64,000 nucleotides of DNA from Anaerolineales bacterium UBA5797 (GCA_002418205.1 DIDP01000088.1:1-64000), one strand, 5' to 3'. Shown: positions 8,063 through 16,759, counted from the stretch's first letter. Program-made: numbers and translations. The notes: generated by a model not told the origin, from the sequence alone.

Positions 8063-8959
8063 ATGTCCAACCCATTGACTGAATTCTCGAACGGCCTGGC
8101 CTCCGCGGTGGAAAAAGGCGGGGCAGGCACCATCCTGGTGGATGCCCGCAAACGCTATCCCGCCAGCGGCATCGCCTATGCGGAAGACCTCGTCCTCACC
8201 GCGGACCATGTTGTCACGCGCGAGGAGGATATCAAGGTGCTTGCGCCCAACGGCAAAAGCCTCAAGGCAGCGCTCGCAGGCCGCGACCCCGGCTCCGACC
8301 TTGCCCTCCTGCGCCTGCCGGAAAAAGCGTTGACCCCCGCCAAAACTTCTGACAACGTGAAAGTGGGTCAGCTTGTGCTGGCGCTGGGACGCCCGAGCGA
8401 AGCGGGCATACAGGCTTCCTGGGGCATCGTCACTGCCATCAGCGGACCCGCCCGCACCCACCGCGGCGGCTTGCTCGATGAGTACATCCAGTCCGAGACC
8501 ACGCCCTACCCCGGTTTCTCCGGCGGACCGCTGATCAACACCGAGGGCGAAGTGCTCGGGCTGAACACCTCCGGTCTGACACGCGGCTCCTCATTGACCA
8601 TCCCGGCGAAATACGCCTGGCGCATCGCCGACTCACTGGCGAAACATGGCTCGGTCAGGCGCGGCTATCTCGGCGTCCGCACCCAGCCGGTCGAACTCCC
8701 CGAAGCCGCGCGCAAGGCGCTCCAGCGCGAACAAAAGAGCGGCTTGCTGGTCCTATGGCTCGAAGAGAACGGACCCGCGCAAAGCGGCGGGCTGTTCGTG
8801 GGCGATACGCTCGTGGGAGTGGGGGGGCAGTCCGTGGGCGACCCGGACGACCTGTTTGCGGCGCTCGGCAGTGACACGGTCGGCAGGTCTGTGCCGGTGG
8901 AAGTGCTGCGCGGCGGCAAGCCCGAAACGATCCATGTAACGATAGGCGAGAGGAAGTGA
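8063..8959 (+). CDS. HtrA/DegP-like serine protease with PDZ domain, no signal peptide
   Basis: A trypsin-fold protease of the S1C type. The triad is visible: His49 in TADHVV, Asp79 in GSDLALLRL and Ser153 in PGFSGGPLIN. A single PDZ domain covers about residues 195-295 (RRGYLGVRTQPV, GGLFVGDTLVGVGG). Usual HtrA proteins carry a signal peptide or an N-terminal anchor; this one starts directly at the protease domain, so a cytoplasmic location is predicted. The start has a strong ribosome site (AAAAGGAGCGAAC-ATG). A LuxR regulator gene follows about 100 bases downstream, separated by a palindromic repeat. Substrates are unknown. Confidence 0.88.
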   Translation: MSNPLTEFSNGLASAVEKGGAGTILVDARKRYPASGIAYAEDLVLTADHVVTREEDIKVLAPNGKSLKAALAGRDPGSDLALLRLPEKALTPAKTSDNVKVGQLVLALGRPSEAGIQASWGIVTAISGPARTHRGGLLDEYIQSETTPYPGFSGGPLINTEGEVLGLNTSGLTRGSSLTIPAKYAWRIADSLAKHGSVRRGYLGVRTQPVELPEAARKALQREQKSGLLVLWLEENGPAQSGGLFVGDTLVGVGGQSVGDPDDLFAALGSDTVGRSVPVEVLRGGKPETIHVTIGERK

Positions 8960-8970
8960 TTCCAACATCT

Positions 8971-9055
8971 CCGTCATTGCGCGGGCGATGTTTTTCGCCT
9001 GAAGCAATCTCCGATCACGCCAGGGGGATTGCTTCGCCTTCAGCTCGCAAAGACA
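8971..9055. repeat. palindromic CGTCATTGCG...CTCGCAAAGACA repeat
   Basis: Ends CCGTCATTGCG and CAGCTCGCAAAGACA form a long imperfect palindrome enclosing GAAGCAATCTCC and GGGGATTGCTTCGCC, which pair with each other. Same family as 3789, 3961, 45791, 46069 and 62863. It could act as a stem-loop between the protease and LuxR genes. Confidence 0.7.
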
Positions 9056-9065
9056 GGGCGGGTTC

Positions 9066-9653
9066 ATGGGGGACACCGTGATCCGGGTGTTGTTGAACGT
9101 TTCATCGCCAGCCCTGCGCGCCGGGTTATCGGCACTGCTCGCCTCGGATGATGAGATCCGGGTCATAAATCCTTCGCCGGAAGATATCGACGAAGCGGAC
9201 GTGGTCCTCACGTCCGCTTCGTACGCCTCTTCCCCGACCGATGAAGCTGGCGTGCCGCCCTCCGCCGGGATCCTGTTCCTGAGCGACGATCCGCTCAACG
9301 TCCGGGAAATGAGGCGTGCCCATCGCGCCTGGGGCGTCCTGCCGACGGACGCCTCCGCCGAGGAACTGACCGCCGCGGTCCACGCCCTGTCGCAGGGACT
9401 GATCGTCGGCACAGCGGCGCTGTTATTTGAATCAGAGGATGAGCCGCTCGAGCGCGGTCCGCTCACCGAACGGGAATCCGAAGTGTTGGGGTTACTGGCA
9501 AAGGGGCTGGCGAACAAACAGATCGCGGCGGCGCTGGGGATCAGCGAACACACCGTCAAATTCCATGTCTCTTCGATCTACACAAAACTGAACGTGACCA
9601 ACCGCGCCGAAGCCGTGAGCGAAGGTCTGCGCGGCGGCTGGATCGCGTTGTAG
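9066..9653 (+). CDS. LuxR/NarL-type regulator with degenerate receiver
   Basis: The C-terminal DNA-binding domain is a clear LuxR helix-turn-helix (LTERESEVLGLLAKGLANKQ followed by ISEHTVKFHVSSIY). The N-terminal 125 residues align in layout with a response-regulator receiver, but the acidic pair (LLNVSSP), the phospho-acceptor Asp (VVLTSAS) and the conserved Lys (GVLPTDAS) are all replaced. It is therefore predicted not to be controlled by phosphorylation. The product is 195 aa, near the family norm. It follows the HtrA-like gene on the same strand and may be part of the same control unit. There is no obvious Shine-Dalgarno before the ATG. Confidence 0.85.
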   Translation: MGDTVIRVLLNVSSPALRAGLSALLASDDEIRVINPSPEDIDEADVVLTSASYASSPTDEAGVPPSAGILFLSDDPLNVREMRRAHRAWGVLPTDASAEELTAAVHALSQGLIVGTAALLFESEDEPLERGPLTERESEVLGLLAKGLANKQIAAALGISEHTVKFHVSSIYTKLNVTNRAEAVSEGLRGGWIAL

Positions 9654-9699
9654 CCGATCGCGCAATTCGTGACCGGGGGCATGACATATAATATGAAAT

Positions 9700-10191
9700 T
9701 CAATCCATATTCATCAACCCAAACATGCGCCACATGCCACGCATCATCTTATGGGCAAAATCGGGATCCAGAAATTGATTTGGGCATGATCCTGGTATGA
9801 CCGTGATATTGTTGGCTTTACACACTTCCACCGCCTCCTGAGAGACACTGGTCGTACCTTTTGACAAGCCGGACTTGGTACCCATCAAGCAATGCATCCA
9901 AACGTGTTTGACACCAAGCTCAGCACATTCATGAACGATCTGATCGGTCACTTTGGGGCTGGCAAGGATGAAAACCGCATCCGGTTTGTCAGGAATGGAT
10001 CTTAAGTCAGGATAACAAGTCTCACCATCATACGACGAGATGCGCGGGTTAATTGGATAAACCTGGTAGCCATTCTGTTTGAATTTTTTATAGGCCATGT
10101 TAGAGCCGGTCTCACGCTTATCGGAAACACCCACAACTGCGATCTTTTTTTGCGCCAGAAAATCCTGTACCAAATTATCGATTTTTGCCAT
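9700..10191 (-). CDS. CoA-binding protein (YccU-type Rossmann fold)
   Basis: A single CoA_binding_2 domain, 163 residues. It has a nucleotide loop (IAVVGVSDKRETGSNMAYK), YPINPR and the family-typical GVKHVWMHCLMG and VIPGSCPN segments. These small proteins bind coenzyme A in vitro; their cellular job is not established. The ATG at 10191 is chosen because AGGAG lies 9 nt upstream; an in-frame start nine codons earlier has no such site. Transcribed alone. A terminator was not evident. Confidence 0.85.
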   Translation of the reverse strand: MAKIDNLVQDFLAQKKIAVVGVSDKRETGSNMAYKKFKQNGYQVYPINPRISSYDGETCYPDLRSIPDKPDAVFILASPKVTDQIVHECAELGVKHVWMHCLMGTKSGLSKGTTSVSQEAVEVCKANNITVIPGSCPNQFLDPDFAHKMMRGMWRMFGLMNMD

Positions 10192-10351
10192 TCGGTTACT
10201 CCTGTTAAAACATTTCAATCATCACAGATGATTATAAGCGAATCATCTCTCCCTACAATATGACGAAGGCGATAATGGGCTTTGTCTCAGCTGTTATAGT
10301 GGTCATGGGGCGATGATGCCATTGCCACCGAAATATATACACACATAGAGT

Positions 10352-13300
10352 CTAGCTTACCCCCAACAATTGAATCACTGCAGGTTGTCCCAGTAACACA
10401 TCCCGCATGTCACCGGCATGCTCGGCTATATCTTCAACCACCAATCGGGCTTGGCCAAGTAACTTCTCGGCTAAGTCCGTATTACCGCTTTCTTTCTCGA
10501 CCTCGCTCAGGGTGGCGAGAATCTTCCACAGGATGGTACGCTCCTCCTGTGCTTCGGCCGCTCCTTGAGCTTTCAAAAGCGACACGCGCGCTGTATCGTA
10601 TTGCCTCAGCGCCAGGGCAGCCCATCCACGCAGCCAAAGTTCATCAGCCAGCAAGTGATTGAATCCGGACTCACGATACGGCTGCATACGTTCATCCAAT
10701 CCTTCAAAGACGTTTTCTGGTTGTCCGAGCGCCACATGGATTTCCCCGTATGCCAAAGCGATGTCGATGATCACGTACGAAAAGGGGGCATCCAATGGCA
10801 AGTTTGCCAGCAGTTCATCGAGAATGCCCCGGCCTTCGTCCAGTTTACCAAGAGCGATCTTCACACGAACAACCTCGGTAAAGTAGGCTGCGATAAAGTT
10901 TGGCGGGATCGTCTTGCGTTCGGCAAAGAGATCATTAGCCCAGCGTCCGGCTTCATCCAACGCTCCAACCGCCAGGTGAAACTTTATCCGCCCCCACTGA
11001 TGAGCATGTTTTTCATGCGGATATCCGAGGGACTCGGCATAGGTTCCGTACTGATTTATGTAATTCAACGCCTGGCTGAATCGTCCCTGACGGATACAAG
11101 TCAGGCTAAGCCATGCCAAAGCTTCGACCTCATCCAGGTGGCTGCCGATGGAGGCGCCCAGTTCTGACAACTTTGGCGCATCGATCAATATGCTGCGATG
11201 ATCTCCAGCCTGGTAATGAAAATTCAACATTAATCGGGACGCCTCAGCCACTTTTTGGAGGTTGCCCAATTCCTCCCAGATCGACTGTGCCTCAGCCAAT
11301 TCCTCTTTTGCTTGCCTGAGCTGTTTCTGAGCTCCGAAAGGCCAACACAGGTTTTTCAGGGCATGGGCGATCAGGTCTTTCAATCCCAATTCTCGAGCCA
11401 AAGCCAATGCCTCTTGTCCATAGGCAACGATCTGCCCCGTATCACCGGCACTGTATAATTCGGCGTTCTGGAGCGCCCACAATGCATGGGTTTTGGCAGC
11501 ACGATCACCAAGTTCCTGGGCCAATGCCAGCGCTGCCTTGCCCGACTCCCTGGCTTTTTTCGGGTTATACACCTTGGTTGGGTGGCTGTGGAGGTTGCTC
11601 TGAAAAATCAGCGCAGACAGTTCCATGCTTTTGCTCTGACGCTTCACTCCCTCCGCACGCATCTCCTCATAATTGGCTGCGGCCCCCTCATCATCCTGGT
11701 TCAATCTCAGGATCTTACCCCGTCCCTTGTATAAGTCTGCAAGTAAATCAAGGTCCACACTCTCATTTCTATCCTGCATCCGCCGGGCAACTTCGCGGGC
11801 GGTATCAAAGTGAGATAGGGCATCCTGCAGTGCATATGATGAAAAGGCTTCGCTACCTGCAACAACTGAATAACGAAAGGCCGGTTCATCCAGCAAGGCA
11901 GCCAGGGCGTGAAAGGCGCACTCGGCTGCCGGTTCGCCAGCGGCTTCCAGAGCCAGGAGCGCCCGTCGATGATACACTCTCCGCCGCGCTTCGTTGCTTT
12001 CCGTGTAAACCACTTCACGAATGTAGTCATGAGTCAGAGTATAGGGTTGTCGATCCGAGGGATGTTCGGTCAGCAGGCGACCATCCAATAAAGTCTCCAG
12101 TGACTCAAGCGCATCCGTCTCATCCAGGTCGGCGATCTGACACATGCGCTCGAATGTACAAGCCCGGCCCAAAACGGCGGCAGCCAGTAACATTGCATTT
12201 GCCTTTTTCGAATGTCGCTCCAGGCGGGCTTGGATAACTTCGCGCACGCCTGGAGGTAACAGCATTCGCGCCATTGAGCGGACATGTTCCAAGGCAGATG
12301 TAAAGTTATACGCGAGTTGCTGATCTTCAACTGCGACTAAAACACCTTGCTCGATCAACATTTGCAGCAACGCCTCGATGAAGAAAGGCAATCCTTGAGT
12401 CTCAGCCCACAACCAGGTGGCAAAAGCTGAAATTGCTGATTCATCTGCTTCCTCTCCAGCGAGACTTTTTATAAGTTCTTCCACCGCCATGCCGTTCAGG
12501 CTGTCCAGCAGGATTCGGGTCAAGGATATGTCTCGCTCCAAACGTGTCAACCATTCCCGCAGTGCGGCATCGGCGGCATATGCCTCCTGACGAACTGTCA
12601 ACAGCACCAAAATAGGCGCTTTCATCTCGACCCAGCGTCGTGCCAGATAATGAACCAGATCCAGCGTATCGGAATCCGCCCATTGCATATCATCTAGGAT
12701 CAAAACGGATGGATGGCTTTCTGCCAATGCGCTGCCCAATACAGCAATGGCCTCGAACAGGCGTGCACGTACAAAATTTGCATTCCCGGTCAGCGGCATG
12801 GGCAGGTCGGGATATCGGGCGCGCAGCTCAGGCATCAACTGGCTTAGTTCAGCCAGCCATACATCCTCCAACAAATCCTCGGGCGCATTCACCTGATCCA
12901 GCCGAATACGCAGGGCTTCGATAACAGGCTGGAACGCCAGTCGTCCGCCGGTCTCAAAAGCCTGTCCCCGCCAGACTTCGGTCTCCGGAGTATCAAGCAA
13001 TGCCCAATCTTCAAAGGCATTCGCGAGACGTGTCTTCCCAGCTCCAGCGGCGCCGATGAGCACCACTGCTTGCGCCTTTTCTCCTCCAACCTGATGAAAG
13101 GATTCTACAAGGCGACCATGTTCATCGGCGCGTCCGGCCAGGGGGAGGGTCAATCTCGTTTGACGATTCCTGGCTGGGATGCGTCCCACCCCGGATGATA
13201 CGTCAACGTGTTCCACACCGACGCGGCCCTGATCTATATTGTTTGCAAGCAAAACCGTTTCGCGACCTGGTTGAAGACCCAGTTCTTTTTTTAACGTGTT

Positions 13301-13951
13301 TTGCAATTGATGGTATGTGAGCAAAGCGGCCGGACGCTGACCGTTCAATGCCTGGGCAGCCATGAGTCGCCGGTATGCCTGTTCGCTGAGCGGGACTCGT
13401 GTTATCCAACGAGTAGATATTTCCACCGCCGCCGCACTGTCATGGATGGACAATAGATGCTGAGACAAACGATCATAGATTTGTTCCAACTGGCGAAGAG
13501 AGGCTCCACGTTGGGTGGAAATCCAATCGTCAAATGCAGGCGCGTCGGGCAGGGAAAAGCCCTCCAGAAATCCACCCCGGTCCACGGTCAGGATGAAGCG
13601 CAATTCATCAGGGGATATATCTTCATCGACAGCGGTACTCAACCGATCCAGATCCAGATCAATCGAGTAAGCCGAATCAAAACCAACGTTGCCCACCTCG
13701 GTGATAAGAATTTCACCGGCTTGCCCCAGTCCCTGACGCAGACGCGACAATGTGACTCGCAATGAAGCCGCCGCACTATTGGAGGGGCTTTCCGGCCACA
13801 ATAACGCCATCAACGACTCGCGGCTATGCATTCCCCGTTCGACAGCCAGATAGATTAATAATGCCAACACTTTACGTGTGCGAAAAGATAACGCTTGGTT
13901 ACCCAGACGAATCTCTGGCACGCCCAATAAATGGATCGTCAGAGACTCCAT
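10352..13951 (-). CDS. SARP/LAL-type transcriptional activator (BTAD-AAA-TPR), 1199 aa
   Basis: A large signal-integrating activator. Residues 1-95 form an OmpR-like winged helix (IHLLGVPEIRLG, FRTRKVLALLIYLA, SLRVTLSRLR). About 100-240 is the bacterial transcriptional activation domain. An STAND-type NTPase follows with Walker A GAAGAGKT at 300-307 and Walker B VLILDDMQWAD at about 410. From about 660 onward there are TPR-like helices (ALAQELGDRAAKTHALWALQ, ALNYINQYGTYAESLG). SARP proteins bind direct repeats with 11-bp spacing that overlap the -35 region. Just such a repeat (GTTACG twice, 11 bp apart) lies in front of the divergent operator-side genes beginning at 14061, so this protein probably controls them and perhaps itself. 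The activating ligand is unknown. Confidence 0.9.
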   Translation of the reverse strand: MESLTIHLLGVPEIRLGNQALSFRTRKVLALLIYLAVERGMHSRESLMALLWPESPSNSAAASLRVTLSRLRQGLGQAGEILITEVGNVGFDSAYSIDLDLDRLSTAVDEDISPDELRFILTVDRGGFLEGFSLPDAPAFDDWISTQRGASLRQLEQIYDRLSQHLLSIHDSAAAVEISTRWITRVPLSEQAYRRLMAAQALNGQRPAALLTYHQLQNTLKKELGLQPGRETVLLANNIDQGRVGVEHVDVSSGVGRIPARNRQTRLTLPLAGRADEHGRLVESFHQVGGEKAQAVVLIGAAGAGKTRLANAFEDWALLDTPETEVWRGQAFETGGRLAFQPVIEALRIRLDQVNAPEDLLEDVWLAELSQLMPELRARYPDLPMPLTGNANFVRARLFEAIAVLGSALAESHPSVLILDDMQWADSDTLDLVHYLARRWVEMKAPILVLLTVRQEAYAADAALREWLTRLERDISLTRILLDSLNGMAVEELIKSLAGEEADESAISAFATWLWAETQGLPFFIEALLQMLIEQGVLVAVEDQQLAYNFTSALEHVRSMARMLLPPGVREVIQARLERHSKKANAMLLAAAVLGRACTFERMCQIADLDETDALESLETLLDGRLLTEHPSDRQPYTLTHDYIREVVYTESNEARRRVYHRRALLALEAAGEPAAECAFHALAALLDEPAFRYSVVAGSEAFSSYALQDALSHFDTAREVARRMQDRNESVDLDLLADLYKGRGKILRLNQDDEGAAANYEEMRAEGVKRQSKSMELSALIFQSNLHSHPTKVYNPKKARESGKAALALAQELGDRAAKTHALWALQNAELYSAGDTGQIVAYGQEALALARELGLKDLIAHALKNLCWPFGAQKQLRQAKEELAEAQSIWEELGNLQKVAEASRLMLNFHYQAGDHRSILIDAPKLSELGASIGSHLDEVEALAWLSLTCIRQGRFSQALNYINQYGTYAESLGYPHEKHAHQWGRIKFHLAVGALDEAGRWANDLFAERKTIPPNFIAAYFTEVVRVKIALGKLDEGRGILDELLANLPLDAPFSYVIIDIALAYGEIHVALGQPENVFEGLDERMQPYRESGFNHLLADELWLRGWAALALRQYDTARVSLLKAQGAAEAQEERTILWKILATLSEVEKESGNTDLAEKLLGQARLVVEDIAEHAGDMRDVLLGQPAVIQLLGVS

Positions 13952-13982
13952 GTAACACCTTCCTTCTTTGGTATGAAATTTG

Positions 13983-14012
13983 GTTACGTTTCTGTTACGG
14001 GGCTGCGATAAA
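13983..14012 (+). promoter_or_regulatory. SARP-like operator/promoter: 11-bp-period direct repeat plus -10
   Basis: GTTACG occurs at 13983-13988 and again at 13994-13999, exactly 11 bp apart, followed eight bases later by a GATAAA box (14007-14012). This is the geometry described for SARP activators: direct heptamers with 4-bp spacers taking the place of the -35 element. It lies between the divergent LAL-type regulator (13951) and the SnoaL gene (14061). Confidence 0.5.
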
Positions 14013-14060
14013 GTGGAGCTACCAAACCTATTTTATCCCTTTTTATGGGAAAGGAGAGAA

Positions 14061-14483
14061 ATGTCAACAGAAACCAACAAAGCGATTGTCCGGCGTTACA
14101 TTGATCAGGTTCTGAACAAGAGACGGCATGATCTTGCCGAGGAATTCCTAGCCGATACCATCGAGTTGCACGGCAGCGGCCTCGCGCCTGGGCTGGAGGT
14201 GGTGAAGCAGTGGTTCACCATGTTCACGGCTGCCTTCCCTGATGGGCATCAGACCGTCGAAGATGTAATCGCTGAAGCAGATAGAGTCGTTGCCCGAACC
14301 ACCTTCAACGGTACGCACCAGGGTGAGATGCAGGGAATTCCCGCCACTGGCAAGAATGTCAGTGTATCCAGCATCACCATATTCCGTTTGGACAACGGAA
14401 AGATCGCTGAAGGCTGGTTGGTCAGTGACAATTTGGGAATGATGCAGCAGTTGGGCGTTATCCCTGCACCACAGGAAAACTAA
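14061..14483 (+). CDS. SnoaL-like polyketide-cyclase-fold protein
   Basis: A 140-residue cone-fold (NTF2-like) protein. Family features include KAIVRRYIDQVLNKR, the central GLEVVKQWFTMFTAAFPD and the C-terminal FRLDNGKIAEGWLVSDN. SnoaL relatives range from cyclases and hydrolases to ligand-binding proteins without known activity, so the substrate cannot be named. The start is the ATG after GGAAAGGAGAG; frames extending to 13980 run through the operator. It is the first gene of an operon that continues with an SRPBCC protein and small membrane proteins, probably driven by the adjacent SARP-type regulator. Confidence 0.85.
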   Translation: MSTETNKAIVRRYIDQVLNKRRHDLAEEFLADTIELHGSGLAPGLEVVKQWFTMFTAAFPDGHQTVEDVIAEADRVVARTTFNGTHQGEMQGIPATGKNVSVSSITIFRLDNGKIAEGWLVSDNLGMMQQLGVIPAPQEN

Positions 14484-14530
14484 TCGTCGAAAAATTATCT
14501 ATTACGAACTACAAAAAAGGAGAAAATCTC

Positions 14531-14965
14531 ATGTTCAAATACGAAAAGAGCGTCTTCATCAACCGCCCTCAGCAGGAAGTCTTCGACTTTGTAACCGACC
14601 TTTCCAATGATTCCAAGTGGCAAAGCAGTATCGAATCGGTCAAACGGTTGTCAGATGGACCAATCGGTGTAGGCTCGACCTGGCGTTACGTAACCAGTCT
14701 TCTGGGCCGCAAGAATGAAGTTGATGTCCAGATGACGAGCTACGAGCCTCCGCACCAGTCGAGAGTCAAAGCGGTCGGTGGATCGATACCGTTTGAAAAC
14801 ACCCATACATTCCAGGCCCAGGATGGCGGGACGTTGCTGACCTTTACCGGTCAGGCTGAGATTGGCGGCTTCTTCAAGATAGCTGAAGGGTTGGCCGGCA
14901 AACAGATCGAAAAGCAGATGGAGTCCGATGCGGCTGCGCTAAAGAAGCTGTTGGAGGCGGGTTAA
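14531..14965 (+). CDS. SRPBCC (START-like) ligand-binding protein
   Basis: A 144-residue helix-grip protein of the polyketide cyclase/dehydrase 2 type. It opens with FKYEKSVFINRPQQEVFDFV, followed by the family's WQSSIESVKRL and SRVKAVGGSIPFENTHTF strands and a long C-terminal helix. Such proteins bind hydrophobic small molecules in a central cavity; some are cyclases, many have no known reaction. It has a good ribosome site (AAAAAAGGAGAAAAT) and sits 47 bases after the SnoaL gene, clearly in the same operon. Confidence 0.85.
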   Translation: MFKYEKSVFINRPQQEVFDFVTDLSNDSKWQSSIESVKRLSDGPIGVGSTWRYVTSLLGRKNEVDVQMTSYEPPHQSRVKAVGGSIPFENTHTFQAQDGGTLLTFTGQAEIGGFFKIAEGLAGKQIEKQMESDAAALKKLLEAG

Positions 14966-15050
14966 AAGAAACTTCAAGAAGCAAGTGATGGATGTTAAAA
15001 GATGTGTCTAAGTAATTCTGTACCTATAAATGAACCAAAGGAGATATAAA

Positions 15051-15428
15051 ATGAACCTACGTAATCTGTTTCGTGTTAGTGCTGTCCTCTTGCTGCTCAG
15101 CGGCCTTGCCTTTCTATTCGCGCCGCGGGCCGCCTCGATTATGGGGGATCTAGACTCATACGGACTTTATGTTCATCAACAACTCGGCGCGACTACTGTC
15201 GCCATTGCTGCCTTGTTGTTCCTGGTAAGCGGAATGGAGAGCTCGCCGGCGCGCCAGGCAGTGGCAACCGCTGTTATCGTGATGCAATTGGCCTCTGGGA
15301 TCGTGAACCTGCTTGCCGTGCTTGGCGGCGGCATACCCAGTGGTACGGGCTGGTTTGGTGTTGGCTTTAACCTCGTATTCGCGCTGGCTTTCGGGTATTT
15401 CAGGTTCGTACGGCCTGAAGAAGCTTGA
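15051..15428 (+). CDS. small four-helix membrane protein
   Basis: 125 residues with four predicted transmembrane helices (VSAVLLLLSGLAFLFA, ATTVAIAALLFLVSGM, VATAVIVMQLASGIVNLLA, GWFGVGFNLVFALAFGYF). The compact layout resembles DUF4345-like or DoxX-like small membrane proteins, but no diagnostic motif is present. The start at 15051 follows AAAGGAGATATAAA; an in-frame ATG at 15030 lies before that ribosome site. Third gene of the SARP-flanked operon. Function unknown. Confidence 0.75.
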   Translation: MNLRNLFRVSAVLLLLSGLAFLFAPRAASIMGDLDSYGLYVHQQLGATTVAIAALLFLVSGMESSPARQAVATAVIVMQLASGIVNLLAVLGGGIPSGTGWFGVGFNLVFALAFGYFRFVRPEEA

Positions 15429-15467
15429 TCGCACAAACTTCAACGCAGATAATCCAAAGGAGAAAAA

Positions 15468-15977
15468 ATGGACTACTATGTATTGTTCCTGCGCATCCTT
15501 CACATTGGCTCTGGCGTGTTCTGGGTCGGCAGCACCCTGGTATTGGCGACAACCGTCACACCTGCTTTGAAAGGGGCTGGGGAAACCGGACAAAAATTCG
15601 TTGATTACCTGGTAAAACACAAAAAGTTCGGTACGAACTCAGCGGGGGCCGGAGCGATGGCGGGCATTGCTGGTCTGCTTTTATACTGGCACGATTCACA
15701 GGGTCTCACTTCCCTGTGGATGAGATCAAGTACAGGCATTGGATTTGGTGTTGGCGCCATACTTGCCCTGATTGCTTTCATCTTCGGTGTCCTTACCGAC
15801 CGTAAATTGAAAGCCATGGCAGGACTCAGGGAGCAGCTTGAAAGTGCGCCTTCCGATGAAAGAACATCACAGTTGCAGATCCTGGAAAAACAGCAGGCCA
15901 CCTACCTGAAGATCTGCGCTGGGACACTGACTCTGTCCTTGTGGATCATGGCAGTTTCAAGGTATCTGGTGTTCTAA
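15468..15977 (+). CDS. CopD/DUF2269-like integral membrane protein
   Basis: 169 residues with four transmembrane helices. The first carries the LRILHIGSGVFWVGS signature shared by CopD-like, DUF2269 and HemJ-like families, in which the His sits in the helix and may bind heme or copper. A cytoplasmic segment with a coiled-coil tendency (REQLESAPSDERTSQLQILE) precedes the last helix. Ribosome site AAAGGAGAAAAA. Same operon as the genes before it. Heme binding is only a family-based guess. Confidence 0.7.
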   Translation: MDYYVLFLRILHIGSGVFWVGSTLVLATTVTPALKGAGETGQKFVDYLVKHKKFGTNSAGAGAMAGIAGLLLYWHDSQGLTSLWMRSSTGIGFGVGAILALIAFIFGVLTDRKLKAMAGLREQLESAPSDERTSQLQILEKQQATYLKICAGTLTLSLWIMAVSRYLVF

Positions 15978-16109
15978 CAATTAACAGATTGGCAGTATAT
16001 AAATGACGCCCACGTTTCGTATGACAGAAATGTTGGGCGCCATTGGAATGTTCGCTATTTCCCTACTGAAAGTGTTCATTACCAAATTCAAACAGAGGAG
16101 TTTCAGGTC

Positions 16110-16391
16110 ATGCACAATCAATCCCTTCCAATTTTAGCTGGCTTTGCATCCAGCATGATCTTCATCAGCAGCAATCTTCCCATGCTGTTCAAAGCCTTCA
16201 AGACAAAAGACATGAGTTCCTACAGCCTGGGATACCTTATATTGAGCAATCTGGGGAATACGGTGTATTGGCTGTATGTGATCAGTCTGCCCATTGGTCC
16301 GGTCTGGTTCCTGCAGGCTTTCTTTTCGACAGCCAGCGCATTGATGCTGTTTTGCTATCTGCGTTATGAAAGGAATTGGTTTCACTTTTAA
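16110..16391 (+). CDS. SemiSWEET-like sugar transporter (PQ-loop family)
   Basis: 93 residues with three transmembrane helices. The SNLPMLFKAFKTKDMSSYS segment corresponds to the MtN3/PQ-loop signature after helix 1. Bacterial SemiSWEETs dimerise to form a passive sugar uniporter in the inner membrane. A GAGGAG ribosome site precedes the ATG. It is the last gene of the operon that starts at 14061; 132 bases separate it from the previous gene, with an imperfect stem-loop at 16008-16039 in between. The substrate is inferred from family only. Confidence 0.75.
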   Translation: MHNQSLPILAGFASSMIFISSNLPMLFKAFKTKDMSSYSLGYLILSNLGNTVYWLYVISLPIGPVWFLQAFFSTASALMLFCYLRYERNWFHF

Positions 16392-16401
16392 ATCCGCACT
16401 A

Positions 16402-16540
16402 CCGCTCTTTTGTACACGGATGCCTCGACAGACTCAGCACGGGCCCCACGGAAAGCACGCAGAAAGATAACGTAATAATGCCCTTTTCCATGAAGCCGCG
16501 GCATCCATGTCTGGAGAAGGAGTTAAGAGACACTCTGTAA
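16402..16540. repeat. dispersed ~150-bp intergenic repeat, copy B
   Basis: Counterpart of 7869-8029; both end GTTAAG plus a CTCTGTAA-like block. It lies between the SemiSWEET gene and gnd. The rest of this 368-base gap (16541-16759) shows only a palindrome (16643-16661) and a ribosome site. Confidence 0.6.
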
Positions 16541-16642
16541 GTTGTTGGAAAAGACGGGGGCGAAGACGGGTATCATTCCCATGCTCAAAGTCCTTTAGTT
16601 AATATCCGCTTAAACTGCCCATAAGGAACAAATAAAGACATG

Positions 16643-16661
16643 CTGTACCAAATACAGTACA
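16643..16661. promoter_or_regulatory. palindrome upstream of gnd, possible operator
   Basis: Two overlapping inverted repeats: CTGTA-5 nt-TACAG and TGTAC-8 nt-GTACA, about 100 bases before the gnd start. Such symmetry suits a dimeric repressor controlling the pentose-phosphate block. No matching regulator gene is adjacent. Confidence 0.35.
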
Positions 16662-16759
16662 TTTGTTTCTGACGGCAGCTTTGGGCTTTGCCAAAGATCA
16701 GGATAACGACAAAAGGGCATTCTCCTCTGCAAGTCACAAGATAATCCGAAAGGAAAAGT

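Noticed and set aside
16003..16134. 43-residue open frame (MTPTFRMTEM...) before the SemiSWEET gene
   Set aside because: No ribosome site, it overlaps a stem-loop and runs into the next gene in another frame; no family resemblance.
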